Shown here piece after piece: positions 19,312 through 28,313 of a DNA stretch of 64,000 nt; the stretch's first letter is position 1; each line of letters opens with the position of its first letter. The position numbers and the translations under genes are program-made. Origin of the DNA: Heyndrickxia sporothermodurans. GTDB lineage: Bacteria > Bacillota > Bacilli > Bacillales > Bacillaceae_C. Where the stretch lies: the NCBI GenBank assembly GCA_018333075.1, contig BORH01000001.1, positions 248,001 through 312,000 of the forward strand. The letters are read 5' to 3'. The notes beneath the pieces were generated by a model. It worked only from the letters and a program-made list of their open reading frames with translations. It did no database searches and was not told where the DNA came from.

Positions 19312-21129
19312 TCAGATTGCTTCTAACATTTTAAATTGTGCTTTTACTAATCGATAGTATTCTCCTTGATGTTTCATTAATTGATCATGATTTCCTTCTT
19401 CAATAATGTTTCCATGATCTAATACAAAGATTTTATCTGCCTCACGAATAGTAGAAAGACGGTGCGCAATTATAACGGACGTTCTTCCTTTTAATAACGT
19501 TTTTAACGCTCTTTGAATTTGCACCTCGGTTTCCGTGTCTATACTTGCTGTAGCTTCATCTAAAATAATTATAGTTGGATTGGCAAGTAATGATCTTGCA
19601 AAAGAAAGCAATTGCCTTTCCCCAACAGATAAAATATTTCCCCTTTCTTCTACCTGTGTTTCATATCCACTTGGAAGCTTCTCAATAAATTGATGGGCTC
19701 CAATCGCTTTTGCTGCCTCAATTGCTTCTTCATCTGATGCTTCTGGACGACCAAATTTGATATTTTCCATAATTGTTCCTGAAAAGATAAAGGTATCCTG
19801 TAACACTACACTTATTCGATTTCTTAAGCTTTTTAATGAAATATCCCTAAGGTCATATCCGTCTATCTTAACAGATCCACCAGTTGGATCATAAAAGCGG
19901 CTAATTAAATTCGCAATCGTTGTCTTTCCTGATCCCGTATGACCTACAAGAGCAATCGTTTGTCCCGCTAACATTTCTAGACTAATCCCTTTTAATGCTA
20001 AACGATTGTCATCATACGAAAATTCTACATTGTCAAATTGAACATGTCCCTTCATTTCTGTCAACTCAATAGCTGTTGTCTTCTCATGAACGATCGGTTG
20101 TTCATCTAAATATTCAAAAATTCTTTCTGACGATGCCATCGCCATTAGCAATTGATTATAAACCTGACCAATTCTAGAAATTGGCTCCCAAAACATTCCT
20201 AAATAAAAGGCGTAGGATACAAACTCACCCAAATTTAGTGAACCAGTCTGTATTAGATGGGTACCGTACCAAATTAGGACTGCTGAACCTACAGCATTTG
20301 TTAATTCAATCATCGGTCTAAAGAAAGCATTCTTTTTTGTCGCTATTCTCCATGCCTCATAGTTTTCTGTATTTACCCCATCAAAAAATTTCATATTTTC
20401 TTTTTCCTGAGTAAATGCTTGTGTCACCCTAATTCCTTGAATACTTTCATTTAAATGTGAATTTAACTTCGATTGCTTAATACGCATATATTGCCATGAA
20501 CGACGAATATTTTGCCTTAGCTTTGTAGATATCAAAAACATAAGCGGTAAAATGATTAGTACAGCTAAAGTCAATTGCGGACTTAACATAAATAAAATGA
20601 TTATTACCCCAACGAGCATAATCATATCCATAAGAAGGTTTACAACTCCATTAGTAAACAAATCCTGCAATGAGTTCGTATCATTCATAATTCGAACGAG
20701 AATTGAACCAGCTGATCGCTGATCAAAAAATCGATGTGACAAATGCTGAACATGGGTAAATAAATTTTTACGTATATCGTATATAACCTTTTGCCCTAGC
20801 TGATTCATCCAGCGAATTCTTAAGATATTCGCTATGTAGGATATAAGGTATAGCAAGGCAATTACAACAATAATAATAGATAGAAATTGACCATTTTTTC
20901 CTTGTATCCCCTTCTCAATAGCATAAACCCCGATTAACGTAGGTATAATTAACCGAATAATCGTATTAACAAGCATCGCTGCAAATGACTTAGGCAATAA
21001 ATTCTTGGAGTATGGCTTTAAATAATTCAATAAGCGCAACATTTGCTTCCAGTTAAACGGTTTATCAATAATTTGTTCCGTTGAATAACTGAATCTTTCT
21101 ATTTGATTTACTTTCTTTTCCTTAGCCAA
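19312..21129 (-). CDS. yknV: ABC exporter half, YknV-like (non-canonical signature motif)
   Basis: Type I ABC exporter half-transporter, 605 residues: six membrane helices in residues ~40-330, then the ATPase domain. Walker A GHTGSGKTT, Walker B IIILDEAT with the catalytic Glu, H-loop AHRLSTI. Its signature is LSVGERQ in place of LSGGQ. The partner half has the reverse defect, so the two form a heterodimer with one consensus and one degenerate ATP site. Substrate unknown (drug, lipid or peptide). Named by resemblance and synteny with B. subtilis yknUV, which lies in the same interval. Confidence 0.82.
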   Translation of the reverse strand: MAKEKKVNQIERFSYSTEQIIDKPFNWKQMLRLLNYLKPYSKNLLPKSFAAMLVNTIIRLIIPTLIGVYAIEKGIQGKNGQFLSIIIVVIALLYLISYIANILRIRWMNQLGQKVIYDIRKNLFTHVQHLSHRFFDQRSAGSILVRIMNDTNSLQDLFTNGVVNLLMDMIMLVGVIIILFMLSPQLTLAVLIILPLMFLISTKLRQNIRRSWQYMRIKQSKLNSHLNESIQGIRVTQAFTQEKENMKFFDGVNTENYEAWRIATKKNAFFRPMIELTNAVGSAVLIWYGTHLIQTGSLNLGEFVSYAFYLGMFWEPISRIGQVYNQLLMAMASSERIFEYLDEQPIVHEKTTAIELTEMKGHVQFDNVEFSYDDNRLALKGISLEMLAGQTIALVGHTGSGKTTIANLISRFYDPTGGSVKIDGYDLRDISLKSLRNRISVVLQDTFIFSGTIMENIKFGRPEASDEEAIEAAKAIGAHQFIEKLPSGYETQVEERGNILSVGERQLLSFARSLLANPTIIILDEATASIDTETEVQIQRALKTLLKGRTSVIIAHRLSTIREADKIFVLDHGNIIEEGNHDQLMKHQGEYYRLVKAQFKMLEAI

Positions 21130-21140
21130 TAAATTTCACC

Positions 21141-22895
21141 TCAACCTGTTTGAGATTGCAGAATCGCTTGCTGGTCTTTGTATTGGATATTATATATTCG
21201 TTCATATGGTCCACCATTTGCTAAAAGATCAGAATGTACCCCTCTTTCAACAATCCTTCCATTCTCCAATACTAAAATTTCATCTGCATGCTTTAGTGAA
21301 GAAATACGATGGGCAATGATAAAAGTTGTTCTCCCCTTCATCACTTCTCGCAAGCCTTCTTGTATTTTAAATTCTGTATCCATATCAACCGCACTTGTTG
21401 CATCATCTAATATTAAAATACTAGGATTCAAACAAATGGCTCGTGCAATCGCAATACGCTGCTTTTGACCACCAGACAATCCGAGTCCTCTTTCTCCAAG
21501 CATCGTGTCATAGCCTTCTGGCAACTCCATGATAAACTCATGTGCTTGTGCTCTTTTTGCCGCTGCAATAATTTCATCCATTGTCGCTTGCGGGCGTCCA
21601 TAGGCAATATTTGCTTTAATCGTAGATGAAAACAAAAAGGATTCCTGTAAAACAATTCCTATATTTGAGCGTAATGATTGTATTGAATACTCATCTACAG
21701 ATTTATCATCAATTAATACTTTTCCCGTAATAGGCTCGTAAAATCGAGTCATTAACTGTGTAATCGTTGTTTTTCCTGAACCCGTAGCTCCAATTAAGCC
21801 AATTACCTTCCCTGGTTCTGCTTTAAAATTTATATTTTTAATTGCTGACTTTTCATCTCCAAAATATTGAAGTGTGACATCCTGAAACTCAACTTCACCA
21901 TGTAATCTTTCAATTTCTACAGCATTCTCTTTATCGCTAATTTCATTATCTGCTTCAAGAATTTCTAGTAATCGTTCTCCAGATGCTTTAGATTGAGAAA
22001 ACAAATTGATCGTAAAACCAAGATTAATGATAGGCATGAGAATATAACCTAACAAACTATAAAAAGCTACTAGTTCCCCTGGTTTCAGACTATCATTAAT
22101 AACTAAATAACCTCCATAAGCTAATAAAATGATAATCCCTGTGTTTCCGATTAACTCCATGAGTGGAAAATATTTCGCCCAAATATTAGCCGTGTTTATT
22201 TGTTGATCTCGATAATCATCATTTGAAACGGTAAACTTTGTTGTTTGGAATTCTTCACGAGACAAAGATTTAACGGTATTAATCCCACTTATATTTTCTT
22301 GAACATTCGTATTTAACTTTCCAAATGATCTTCTAATTCCTCTGAAGGCTGGATGAACCACCTTATCAAACTTATAAACTGAAACCGCTAGAAATGGCAG
22401 CATCAGCATAGTCATTAAAGTTAGTGAAACTGAATAGTAGAACATCACACTAAAACTTATCCCTAATATTAAGATAAATCTGAAAGCTTCTGTGAAACCA
22501 AATGATAAGAAAAATCGAAAGCCTTCAACATCTGCAGTTAATCTTGACATTAAGTCACCAGTTTTTGCATTATCATAGTATCGGAAAGGTTGAAATTGAA
22601 GTTTTTCATACAAAGCATTTCGAAGACGATATACTGAGGTTATCCCGAACAAGTCACCTGTATATTGCTGAATAAACGTTGCAACCCCTTTAATTAGCAT
22701 GATAACGACAAAACCTATTGATAAGTATGGAATAAGTTCATATTTTTCTTTAAATACAACTTCATCAATTGTCAATTGTAATATGATTGGATAGACAATT
22801 GTAATCGCCGTTACAACCAGTAAAAAAAACATTGAAGTTATAAACAAACGTTTATAAGGCCAATAAAAATCCTTAAGTTTTTTAAACGTATCCAT
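21141..22895 (-). CDS. yknU: ABC exporter half, YknU-like (degenerate Walker B)
   Basis: Partner half, 584 residues, six-helix membrane domain (~15-310) and ATPase domain. Walker A GATGSGKTT, perfect signature LSGGQKQ, H-loop AHRISSL, but Walker B reads ILILDDAT: the catalytic Glu is Asp. This is the classical asymmetric pattern of heterodimeric exporters such as BmrCD and TM287/288. Eleven bases separate it from the downstream half. Start ATG follows a GGGGGGAATGGA-type site. Confidence 0.82.
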   Translation of the reverse strand: MDTFKKLKDFYWPYKRLFITSMFFLLVVTAITIVYPIILQLTIDEVVFKEKYELIPYLSIGFVVIMLIKGVATFIQQYTGDLFGITSVYRLRNALYEKLQFQPFRYYDNAKTGDLMSRLTADVEGFRFFLSFGFTEAFRFILILGISFSVMFYYSVSLTLMTMLMLPFLAVSVYKFDKVVHPAFRGIRRSFGKLNTNVQENISGINTVKSLSREEFQTTKFTVSNDDYRDQQINTANIWAKYFPLMELIGNTGIIILLAYGGYLVINDSLKPGELVAFYSLLGYILMPIINLGFTINLFSQSKASGERLLEILEADNEISDKENAVEIERLHGEVEFQDVTLQYFGDEKSAIKNINFKAEPGKVIGLIGATGSGKTTITQLMTRFYEPITGKVLIDDKSVDEYSIQSLRSNIGIVLQESFLFSSTIKANIAYGRPQATMDEIIAAAKRAQAHEFIMELPEGYDTMLGERGLGLSGGQKQRIAIARAICLNPSILILDDATSAVDMDTEFKIQEGLREVMKGRTTFIIAHRISSLKHADEILVLENGRIVERGVHSDLLANGGPYERIYNIQYKDQQAILQSQTG

Positions 22896-23237
22896 TCCAT
22901 TCCCCCCATTTTTTTAAAATAATTTAAAACGTAATATTAAATATAACGGTTAACGAAATATTTTTCCATATATTTGTTTCAATTTTTATAAAAATTTTTT
23001 TATTTTGTTTTTTTAGCTTTTTTCGATTTTTCGTTCATGCTAATCATCAATTTTTATTACATATAAACAATTTTATCAAAAAGAAAATGAGCTTTTTTTA
23101 AAGCTCATCAATTAACTTGATTAAGGATAGCTTTCATGACTTTTTATTTTATGCTTTTAACTGCTTGTCTAATGAGAATGAAATCATGAAAAAAAGCAGG
23201 CAAAAACCAAAAATGGTTTTACCTGCTTTCATTTAAA
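22896..23237. other. Gene-free 342-bp spacer between yknU and ykuV
   Basis: Extremely AT-rich. Contains a 9-bp-stem hairpin at 23087-23108 (ATGAGCTTT / AAAGCTCAT) and the ykuV terminator at 23190-23228. The yknU promoter is probably here but no consensus pair was certain. Confidence 0.5.
23190..23228 (-). terminator. Terminator of ykuV
   Basis: AAAGCAGGCAAAAACC / GGTTTTACCTGCTTT stem with a T run on the minus strand. Confidence 0.85.
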
Positions 23238-23696
23238 TTAAGATTGTGCTGCTTCTGTTTCATTTAATACACGATTTACGCGTTTTTCAAGCATTTTCAT
23301 ACCACTACCACCAGCTTGGAAGTGACGAAGATTACCATCTTTGTCAAATACATAGTATGCCGGAACATATTGATTTTCAAATTTCTCGGTTAGTTTATGC
23401 TCACTATCAACATAAATCGGCTGAGTGATACCATGTTCTGCAGCGACTTTCTTAATTTCATCCATATTTAAATCATCTTCAGACCGTGGCATGTGAACAG
23501 CAACCACATTTAATTTATCTTTATATTGATCACGGAATTCATTTACTTGAGGCATAGCTTCTTTACATAAATGACAACTGATAGACCAGAAATGAAGTAA
23601 AGTAGGTTTTTTACCAATTAACTCGTCTCGAGTAACTTCACTATTCAACCATTCAGTGGCACCTGTTAATTCGGGCATTGGTTCACGAAGTTTCAT
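23238..23696 (-). CDS. ykuV: Thioredoxin-like thiol-disulfide oxidoreductase YkuV
   Basis: Cytoplasmic thioredoxin-fold protein of the TlpA/ResA branch, 152 residues with no signal peptide. Active-site CHLC in FWSISCHLCKEAMPQ, cis-Pro region YVPAYYVF. Known B. subtilis YkuV has the same active site and a redox role; it may reduce the peroxiredoxin encoded just upstream. Separated from ykuU by 70 bases holding a strong terminator, so expression is probably by read-through. Confidence 0.92.
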   Translation of the reverse strand: MKLREPMPELTGATEWLNSEVTRDELIGKKPTLLHFWSISCHLCKEAMPQVNEFRDQYKDKLNVVAVHMPRSEDDLNMDEIKKVAAEHGITQPIYVDSEHKLTEKFENQYVPAYYVFDKDGNLRHFQAGGSGMKMLEKRVNRVLNETEAAQS

Positions 23697-23723
23697 TATT
23701 CATCCTCCTATTGTCTCATTTAG

Positions 23724-23753
23724 AAAAAGACCTAACAGTTTGTTAGGTCTTTT
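23724..23753 (-). terminator. Intercistronic terminator between ykuU and ykuV
   Basis: Minus strand: GACCTAACA / TGTTAGGTC stem, 3-base loop, preceded by AAAA and followed by TTTTT. It sits inside what is otherwise a two-gene operon. Confidence 0.82.
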
Positions 23754-23766
23754 CGACTGTTTTCAT

Positions 23767-24315
23767 TTACGCATTAAGCGTAGCTTGTCCAGGTTTCCAG
23801 TTCGCTGGGCAAAGACCACCAGTTTGTAGTGCTTGAAGAACACGTAAAGTTTCATCAACATCGCGGCCAATATTGTTATGATTAACAACTTGGTACATTA
23901 ATTCACCCTCTGGGCTAATAATGAATAATCCGCGAAGTGCTACACCTTCTTCTTCAATTAGCACACCATAATCGCGTGCTACTACGTGGTTTGTATCTGC
24001 AGCTAATGGATAGTTTAAATCACCAAGACCATTTTCTTTACGATCTGTTTTAATCCAAGCTAAATGTGTATGAATAGTATCAGTAGATACACCAATAACT
24101 TCTGCGTCTAAATCTTCGAATTCATCATAACGATCAGACAATGCTGTGATTTCAGTTGGGCAAACGAAAGTGAAGTCCATTGGATAGAAGAAAAGAACTG
24201 TCCACTTATCATTTTTCATATTTTCTTCGAGACTTACTTTACCAAATTCTTTATTTGGCAATACTGCTTCCATTTCAAAACGTGGGGCTTGTTTCGCTAC
24301 CATGCGTTCTGCCAT
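23767..24315 (-). CDS. ykuU: 2-Cys peroxiredoxin YkuU (AhpC/TSA family)
   Basis: Thiol peroxidase reducing hydrogen and alkyl peroxides. 182 residues from ATG 24315, which follows GGAGGG by seven bases; a longer frame upstream has no ribosome site. Peroxidatic Cys in PMDFTFVCPTE, resolving Cys in GGLCPANWKPG near the C terminus, catalytic Arg in LRGLF. Transcribed from a near-consensus promoter at 24536-24564 with a palindrome over its -35, leaving a leader of about 200 bases. Confidence 0.93.
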   Translation of the reverse strand: MAERMVAKQAPRFEMEAVLPNKEFGKVSLEENMKNDKWTVLFFYPMDFTFVCPTEITALSDRYDEFEDLDAEVIGVSTDTIHTHLAWIKTDRKENGLGDLNYPLAADTNHVVARDYGVLIEEEGVALRGLFIISPEGELMYQVVNHNNIGRDVDETLRVLQALQTGGLCPANWKPGQATLNA

Positions 24316-24400
24316 TAAGAATCCCTCCAAAAAAAATGTTAAAGTACTAGACCAATGTCTTAAAAATGGTTGTATGTAAGATATTATCATGTGAGTTTCA

Positions 24401-24422
24401 GGACATTTTTACTAATGTCCTT
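24401..24422. repeat. Hairpin in the ykuU leader
   Basis: GGACATT / AATGTCC arms with 6-base loop in the untranslated leader, about 90 bases before the ykuU start. No U tract. Confidence 0.4.
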
Positions 24423-24535
24423 CTCAACAAAACTGAAAAAACATTTCGTTATAAATCAAAAAACAACTATTTTAAGCATTAGTCATTGATAAAGTATTGA
24501 GGTGTTTCTCAATTACTTTTTCTACATCATAGATA

Positions 24536-24564
24536 ATTATAATAGAACTCTAATTTAGAGTCAA
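24536..24564 (-). promoter_or_regulatory. Sigma-A promoter of ykuUV
   Basis: TTGACT, 17-base spacer, TATAAT on the minus strand: five of six and six of six consensus bases. Confidence 0.8.
24547..24561. promoter_or_regulatory. Perfect 15-bp palindromic operator over the ykuU -35 box
   Basis: ACTCTAATTTAGAGT, a 7-1-7 perfect inverted repeat overlapping the end of the -35 and the spacer. The geometry equals that of PerR/Fur-family boxes but the bases do not match the PerR consensus; a separate PerR-like half site (TTATAAT) coincides with the -10. The regulator is unknown. Confidence 0.65.
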
Positions 24565-24770
24565 CACTAAATTAAAATAAATTTAAATAAAAAATTATTC
24601 TATTTAAAACGAATAGCATCTTCATTATTTTTTCCTTTATCTTCATAAATTAAACAATTTTTTTGATATTGAAATGAGTAGTGCATTTTCTCCCATTTCA
24701 GTTTATCATGTCAGAGGGAGGGAATAAAAACAAAATGCCTTATTGAAAGGAAAACGAAAGGAATGTTTTA

Positions 24771-25586
24771 ATGGAAAAGATTATAGAAAAAATTACAAAT
24801 TATGATTGGACAGATTTGTTAATTAAAATTGGACAAACTGCTCTAAAAATAATTCTTATCTATATTGTTTATTTAATTGTAAAAGCAGTAGGCAGAAAAA
24901 TCATTCATGCCTCCTTTAATAACTATCACAATAAAATTAATAGCTCTACAGCTAGGGCAAAAACATTACAAAATTTAATTGATAATGTTTTCTCCTATGC
25001 ACTTGTATTTATTCTTATTATGACAATTTTTCAATCATTAGGAATTCCCGTATCTGGGATATTAGCTGGAGCAGGAATTGTTGGGCTAGCCGTTGGTTTT
25101 GGAGCACAAGGTCTTGTTAGTGATGTAGTAACAGGCTTTTTCCTTCTTTTAGAGAAACAAGTTGATGTCGATGATTATGTAACAATTGGGGCCTTCTCAG
25201 GAGTGGTTGAGCAAGTAGGGCTAAGAACAACAAAAATTAGATCCACAGACGGAACCTTGCATTTTCTCCCTAATCGCCAAATTACTACATTAAGCAATCA
25301 TTCTAGAGGAAATATGCAAGCACTTGTTGATATAACTTTAAGTAGTGCTATATCCATTGATCAAGCAATCACTGTTATTCAACAAGCATGTAATCAGGCT
25401 GCTACTGGAGATGAAAATATTGTAGAAGGACCAAATGTGATAGGTGTTCAATCATTTGACAACTCAGATGTTGTTCTTCGTGTAATTGCTAAAACAAAAA
25501 ATGGAAAACAATCAGAAATAGAGAGAAAACTAAATAAGATTATTAAAGAGACCATTGATTCTCAACTTGTAAAGGATGTTGGATAA
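24771..25586 (+). CDS. ykuT: Small-conductance mechanosensitive channel (MscS family, YkuT)
   Basis: Osmotic safety-valve channel in the cytoplasmic membrane, 271 residues. Three membrane helices in ~18-115; the pore helix is rich in Gly/Ala (GILAGAGIVGLAVGFGAQGLVSDV), followed by the MscS beta domain (VDVDDYVTIGAFSGVVEQVGLRTTKIRS, HFLPNRQI) and the alpha/beta C-terminal domain. GAAAGGAATG ribosome site. Divergent from ykuUV, as in B. subtilis gene content. Followed by a strong terminator. Confidence 0.92.
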   Translation: MEKIIEKITNYDWTDLLIKIGQTALKIILIYIVYLIVKAVGRKIIHASFNNYHNKINSSTARAKTLQNLIDNVFSYALVFILIMTIFQSLGIPVSGILAGAGIVGLAVGFGAQGLVSDVVTGFFLLLEKQVDVDDYVTIGAFSGVVEQVGLRTTKIRSTDGTLHFLPNRQITTLSNHSRGNMQALVDITLSSAISIDQAITVIQQACNQAATGDENIVEGPNVIGVQSFDNSDVVLRVIAKTKNGKQSEIERKLNKIIKETIDSQLVKDVG

Positions 25587-25657
25587 TATGCTCTTTTCTA
25601 TTACCTTGTAGTTTTTATAATAAAGATACCTCGAAATTACATTATTCAAAAATGGCC

Positions 25658-25706
25658 AAAACAAAAGATGAAAGCAGTATTTATTGAGCTCTCATCTTTT
25701 GTTTTT
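25658..25706. terminator. Terminator after ykuT
   Basis: ACAAAAGATGA / TCATCTTTTGT stem extended by AGC/GCT after a bulge; T run on the + strand, A run upstream. Confidence 0.82.
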
Positions 25707-25776
25707 GCTGATAAAATAAAGCGCCCAATCCATTTTTTCATACTAACTTATAATAAAATAAAGGAGTGAAATACTT

Positions 25777-25965
25777 ATGGAAATTCTCATTCTTTATTTA
25801 TTCATAGGATTTATTATAAGTTCAATGGTTTTTATCATATCTGATCAATGCTCATGGATCCTGTTTTTTATTATATGTATTTCCTGGATCCCATTTATAT
25901 TTTTAGGTACTGTGACTGCTTCATTTATGGATATAAAACGAATTTCCAATAGAGCAAACATATAA
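25777..25965 (+). CDS. Small membrane protein, 62 aa, unknown
   Basis: Two hydrophobic segments (residues ~3-22 and ~27-49) and a short basic tail (MDIKRISNRANI). AAGGAG ten bases before ATG and TATAAT ~25 bases further up support expression. Its last 41 bases overlap the 3' end of the opposite-strand MraY-family gene. Not recognised; moderate confidence that it is translated. Confidence 0.5.
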   Translation: MEILILYLFIGFIISSMVFIISDQCSWILFFIICISWIPFIFLGTVTASFMDIKRISNRANI

Positions 25966-26881
25966 ATGTACAAATCCAAGAAACCAAACCAAAAACGATC
26001 ACAATGACATTTTCAGACCAGCCATATTTTAAACCGAAATGAAAATGAATCGGTGTCATACGAAAAATTCTTCGTCTCGTTAATTTATAGCTTGTAACCT
26101 GAAGAATAACTGATAATTGTTCAGCAAAATAAACAAAAAACAACAACGGGATTAAAATTTCAACTTTTTCCATCACCGCCAAAAAAGAAAGTGATCCTCC
26201 GATGGCAAGTGATCCTGTATCACCCATAAATGCCTTTGCCGGATAAATATTATAAATAAGAAAGCCTAAAATACAAGCAATCATAATTAAAGAAAAAACT
26301 TGAACCTCATGGTGCTCAGAAATTAAAAAAAAGAAGAAATAAGTTGGAATCGAAACAATTCCTAATAATCCATCCATCCCGTCTGTAAAATTAATAGCAT
26401 TTGCCGAACCCACTATGAACAGAGTAATTACAGTAAAATAAATCATGGTCGGGAATTCTATGGTAAGATTGTTTGAAATATTAATTTCTGTATTCATCCC
26501 CATTTGCTTAACTAATATATAAATTAGTGTGCCTGTAAAAAGAAATTGAAATATTAATTTTGTTTTTCCGGATACTCCTCCGGGATCTTGGCGAGATGCC
26601 TTCCAAAAATCATCTAAAAATCCCACAAAACTAAATAAAATAAATGTAATAGCTAAAAACATCATTATTGGATTTTGCTTATAAATCAACGCAATACCTA
26701 CACCAATCAAAAAAATACTTCCCGTCATAAGAGGAGTCCCTTTCTTTAATTGATGATCATCAGGGAGCTCCTTTCTAATCGGCTGAGTTAATCGTAATTT
26801 CTTTAAGAATAGGATTAATATAGGGCATAATACAGTTACACTGACAAATGAAATGGCTGCAGGCACAAATGAAATGAACAC
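25925..26881 (-). CDS. mraY: MraY-family phospho-MurNAc-pentapeptide translocase, stand-alone paralogue
   Basis: Polyprenyl-phosphate glycosyl-1-phosphate transferase of the MraY type, which makes lipid I from UDP-MurNAc-pentapeptide and undecaprenyl phosphate. 318 residues, about ten membrane helices. Motifs: FVGFLDDFWK (Asp pair), NAINFTDGMDGLLG, AFMGDTGSLAIGG. The usual IHHHFE motif reads IHFHFG, so the middle His and the Glu are changed. Start is GTG, with AGGAGGAG just upstream. It is outside any dcw (mur) cluster; the canonical mraY is presumably elsewhere. It may be an auxiliary lipid I synthase or have another nucleotide-sugar substrate. Confidence 0.82.
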   Translation of the reverse strand: MFISFVPAAISFVSVTVLCPILILFLKKLRLTQPIRKELPDDHQLKKGTPLMTGSIFLIGVGIALIYKQNPIMMFLAITFILFSFVGFLDDFWKASRQDPGGVSGKTKLIFQFLFTGTLIYILVKQMGMNTEINISNNLTIEFPTMIYFTVITLFIVGSANAINFTDGMDGLLGIVSIPTYFFFFLISEHHEVQVFSLIMIACILGFLIYNIYPAKAFMGDTGSLAIGGSLSFLAVMEKVEILIPLLFFVYFAEQLSVILQVTSYKLTRRRIFRMTPIHFHFGLKYGWSENVIVIVFGLVSWICTFICLLYWKFVLYP

Positions 26882-27118
26882 TACTACTCCTCCTCAATCT
26901 TCCTAGCTTTTTTACATAAACTTATTTTCTTTATAAAATAGGTTTCAAATAATTAACAATAAACAAACATTAATATATTATGCTGGACACCATTGATTGT
27001 GAACTACAATCTGTCATAAAACATTTACATTAAGCTCTTATAATATGTTAGACGTATGAGAAGATTAAAGGATTCTACATATTAATCACTTTATATTTTG
27101 CAAAATAAATAAAACAAA

Positions 27119-27150
27119 AAATCTCAAATCAATAGATTTGAGATTTTTTG
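27119..27150 (-). terminator. Terminator of dapL
   Basis: ATCTCAAATC / GATTTGAGAT 10-bp stem, AATA loop, A and T runs at both sides. Confidence 0.88.
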
Positions 27151-27152
27151 CC

Positions 27153-28271
27153 TTATAGAGTTACTATATAATCAGAAATAGTTGATATCGCAAAATCAAT
27201 TGCCTCTTCCTTTGGCTGTAGTTTCGCATGATGCAAGCCATATGGAGAATCGACACCGAGCCAAAACATAAATCCAGGAATTTCTTTTAGTATATAACCA
27301 AAATCTTCTCCTGTCATCGCTTCCTTACAAATATATAAATTTACATTCTTTTTCCGCTTTAAAAACTCGATAAAATGTTTTGTTGGTTGTTCATGATTAT
27401 ATACTTGATGATACATTGCTCCATAATCAATAGCAGCCTCACATTCAAATCCACTTTCGATTCCTTTAACGAGTGCTTCAATCCTATGCTTCACCTTATT
27501 CATTGCTTCTTCTGATAAAGTACGAATTGTTCCTTCTAATCTTGCATTTTCGGCGATAATGTTCTGTACCGTTCCCCCAGTTATTTTACCAACCGTTGTC
27601 ACTGCACTCTCTAATGGATTTACATTTCTTGAAACAATGGATTGCAATTGTGTGACAAAATAAGATGCTGCTACAATCATATCGTTCGTTTGATGAGGAT
27701 AGGCTGCATGTCCACCTTTTCCTTTAAAATCAATAAATAATTCCGAAGTATTAGCAAATAATAATCCTTCTTTAACAGCGATTGTTCCGACCGGATACTC
27801 TGGGGCAATATGTAAAGCAAAAATGATATCAGGCTTCCAGTCACTGAATTCTTTACTTTTCAGCATTGGTTCCGCACCGCCAGGTCCTTCCTCAGCCGGC
27901 TGAAAAATAAAGACAAGATCATCTTTAATTGGATGAAGGGTAAAATGTGTTAATAAGCCTAGAGCAATGCTCATATGGAAGTCATGACCACAAGCATGCA
28001 TTCTTCCTTCATGCTTTGATCGAAAGGAATAATTGGTTTGCTCAAGAATAGGTAGACCATCAATATCTGCCCTATAACCGATCGTTTTTCCTGGAGCTGT
28101 ACCAAAGATCTTAACTAACAATCCAGTTTTCCATTTGCGGATTTCAAAACGATTGGTAGGTAATTGATTTATATAATTGATTAAATAATCTTGGGTTTTG
28201 TATTCTTGAAACCCCAATTCGGGAATTTGATGAAGATCACGACGAACTTGTATAAATTGACTCTGTTCCAT
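27153..28271 (-). CDS. dapL: N-acetyldiaminopimelate deacetylase
   Basis: M20-family metallohydrolase (B. subtilis YkuR) removing acetate from N-acetyl-LL-2,6-diaminopimelate in the acetylase branch of lysine/DAP synthesis. 372 residues. Metal ligands: [10 protein letters not shown] (first His/Asp), [11 protein letters not shown] (Glu-Glu), LHIAPEYP, and C-terminal MTGEDFGY. Dimerisation domain ~175-290. Together with dapH directly upstream it gives DAP for peptidoglycan. A terminator hairpin lies between the two genes. Confidence 0.94.
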   Translation of the reverse strand: MEQSQFIQVRRDLHQIPELGFQEYKTQDYLINYINQLPTNRFEIRKWKTGLLVKIFGTAPGKTIGYRADIDGLPILEQTNYSFRSKHEGRMHACGHDFHMSIALGLLTHFTLHPIKDDLVFIFQPAEEGPGGAEPMLKSKEFSDWKPDIIFALHIAPEYPVGTIAVKEGLLFANTSELFIDFKGKGGHAAYPHQTNDMIVAASYFVTQLQSIVSRNVNPLESAVTTVGKITGGTVQNIIAENARLEGTIRTLSEEAMNKVKHRIEALVKGIESGFECEAAIDYGAMYHQVYNHEQPTKHFIEFLKRKKNVNLYICKEAMTGEDFGYILKEIPGFMFWLGVDSPYGLHHAKLQPKEEAIDFAISTISDYIVTL

Positions 28272-28285
28272 AATATTTTTCCCCT

Positions 28286-28313
28286 TTTATAAAAAGCCTG
28301 GCAGATGCCAGGC
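28286..28313 (-). terminator. Intercistronic terminator between dapH and dapL
   Basis: Minus strand: GCCTGGCA / TGCCAGGC stem with minimal loop followed by TTTTTATAAAA, placed between the dapH stop and the dapL ribosome site. Confidence 0.75.

Noticed and set aside
24316-24390. N-terminal extension of YkuU
   Set aside because: In-frame codons upstream of ATG 24315 have no ribosome site and add 25 residues not found in peroxiredoxins.
24530-24548. Full PerR box at ykuU
   Set aside because: Only one half (TTATAAT) fits and it coincides with the -10; the second half has five mismatches.
25587-25776. Riboswitch or T-box between ykuT and the small membrane ORF
   Set aside because: Only a plain terminator hairpin is seen; no T-box GGTGG-type antiterminator sequence here or elsewhere in the window.
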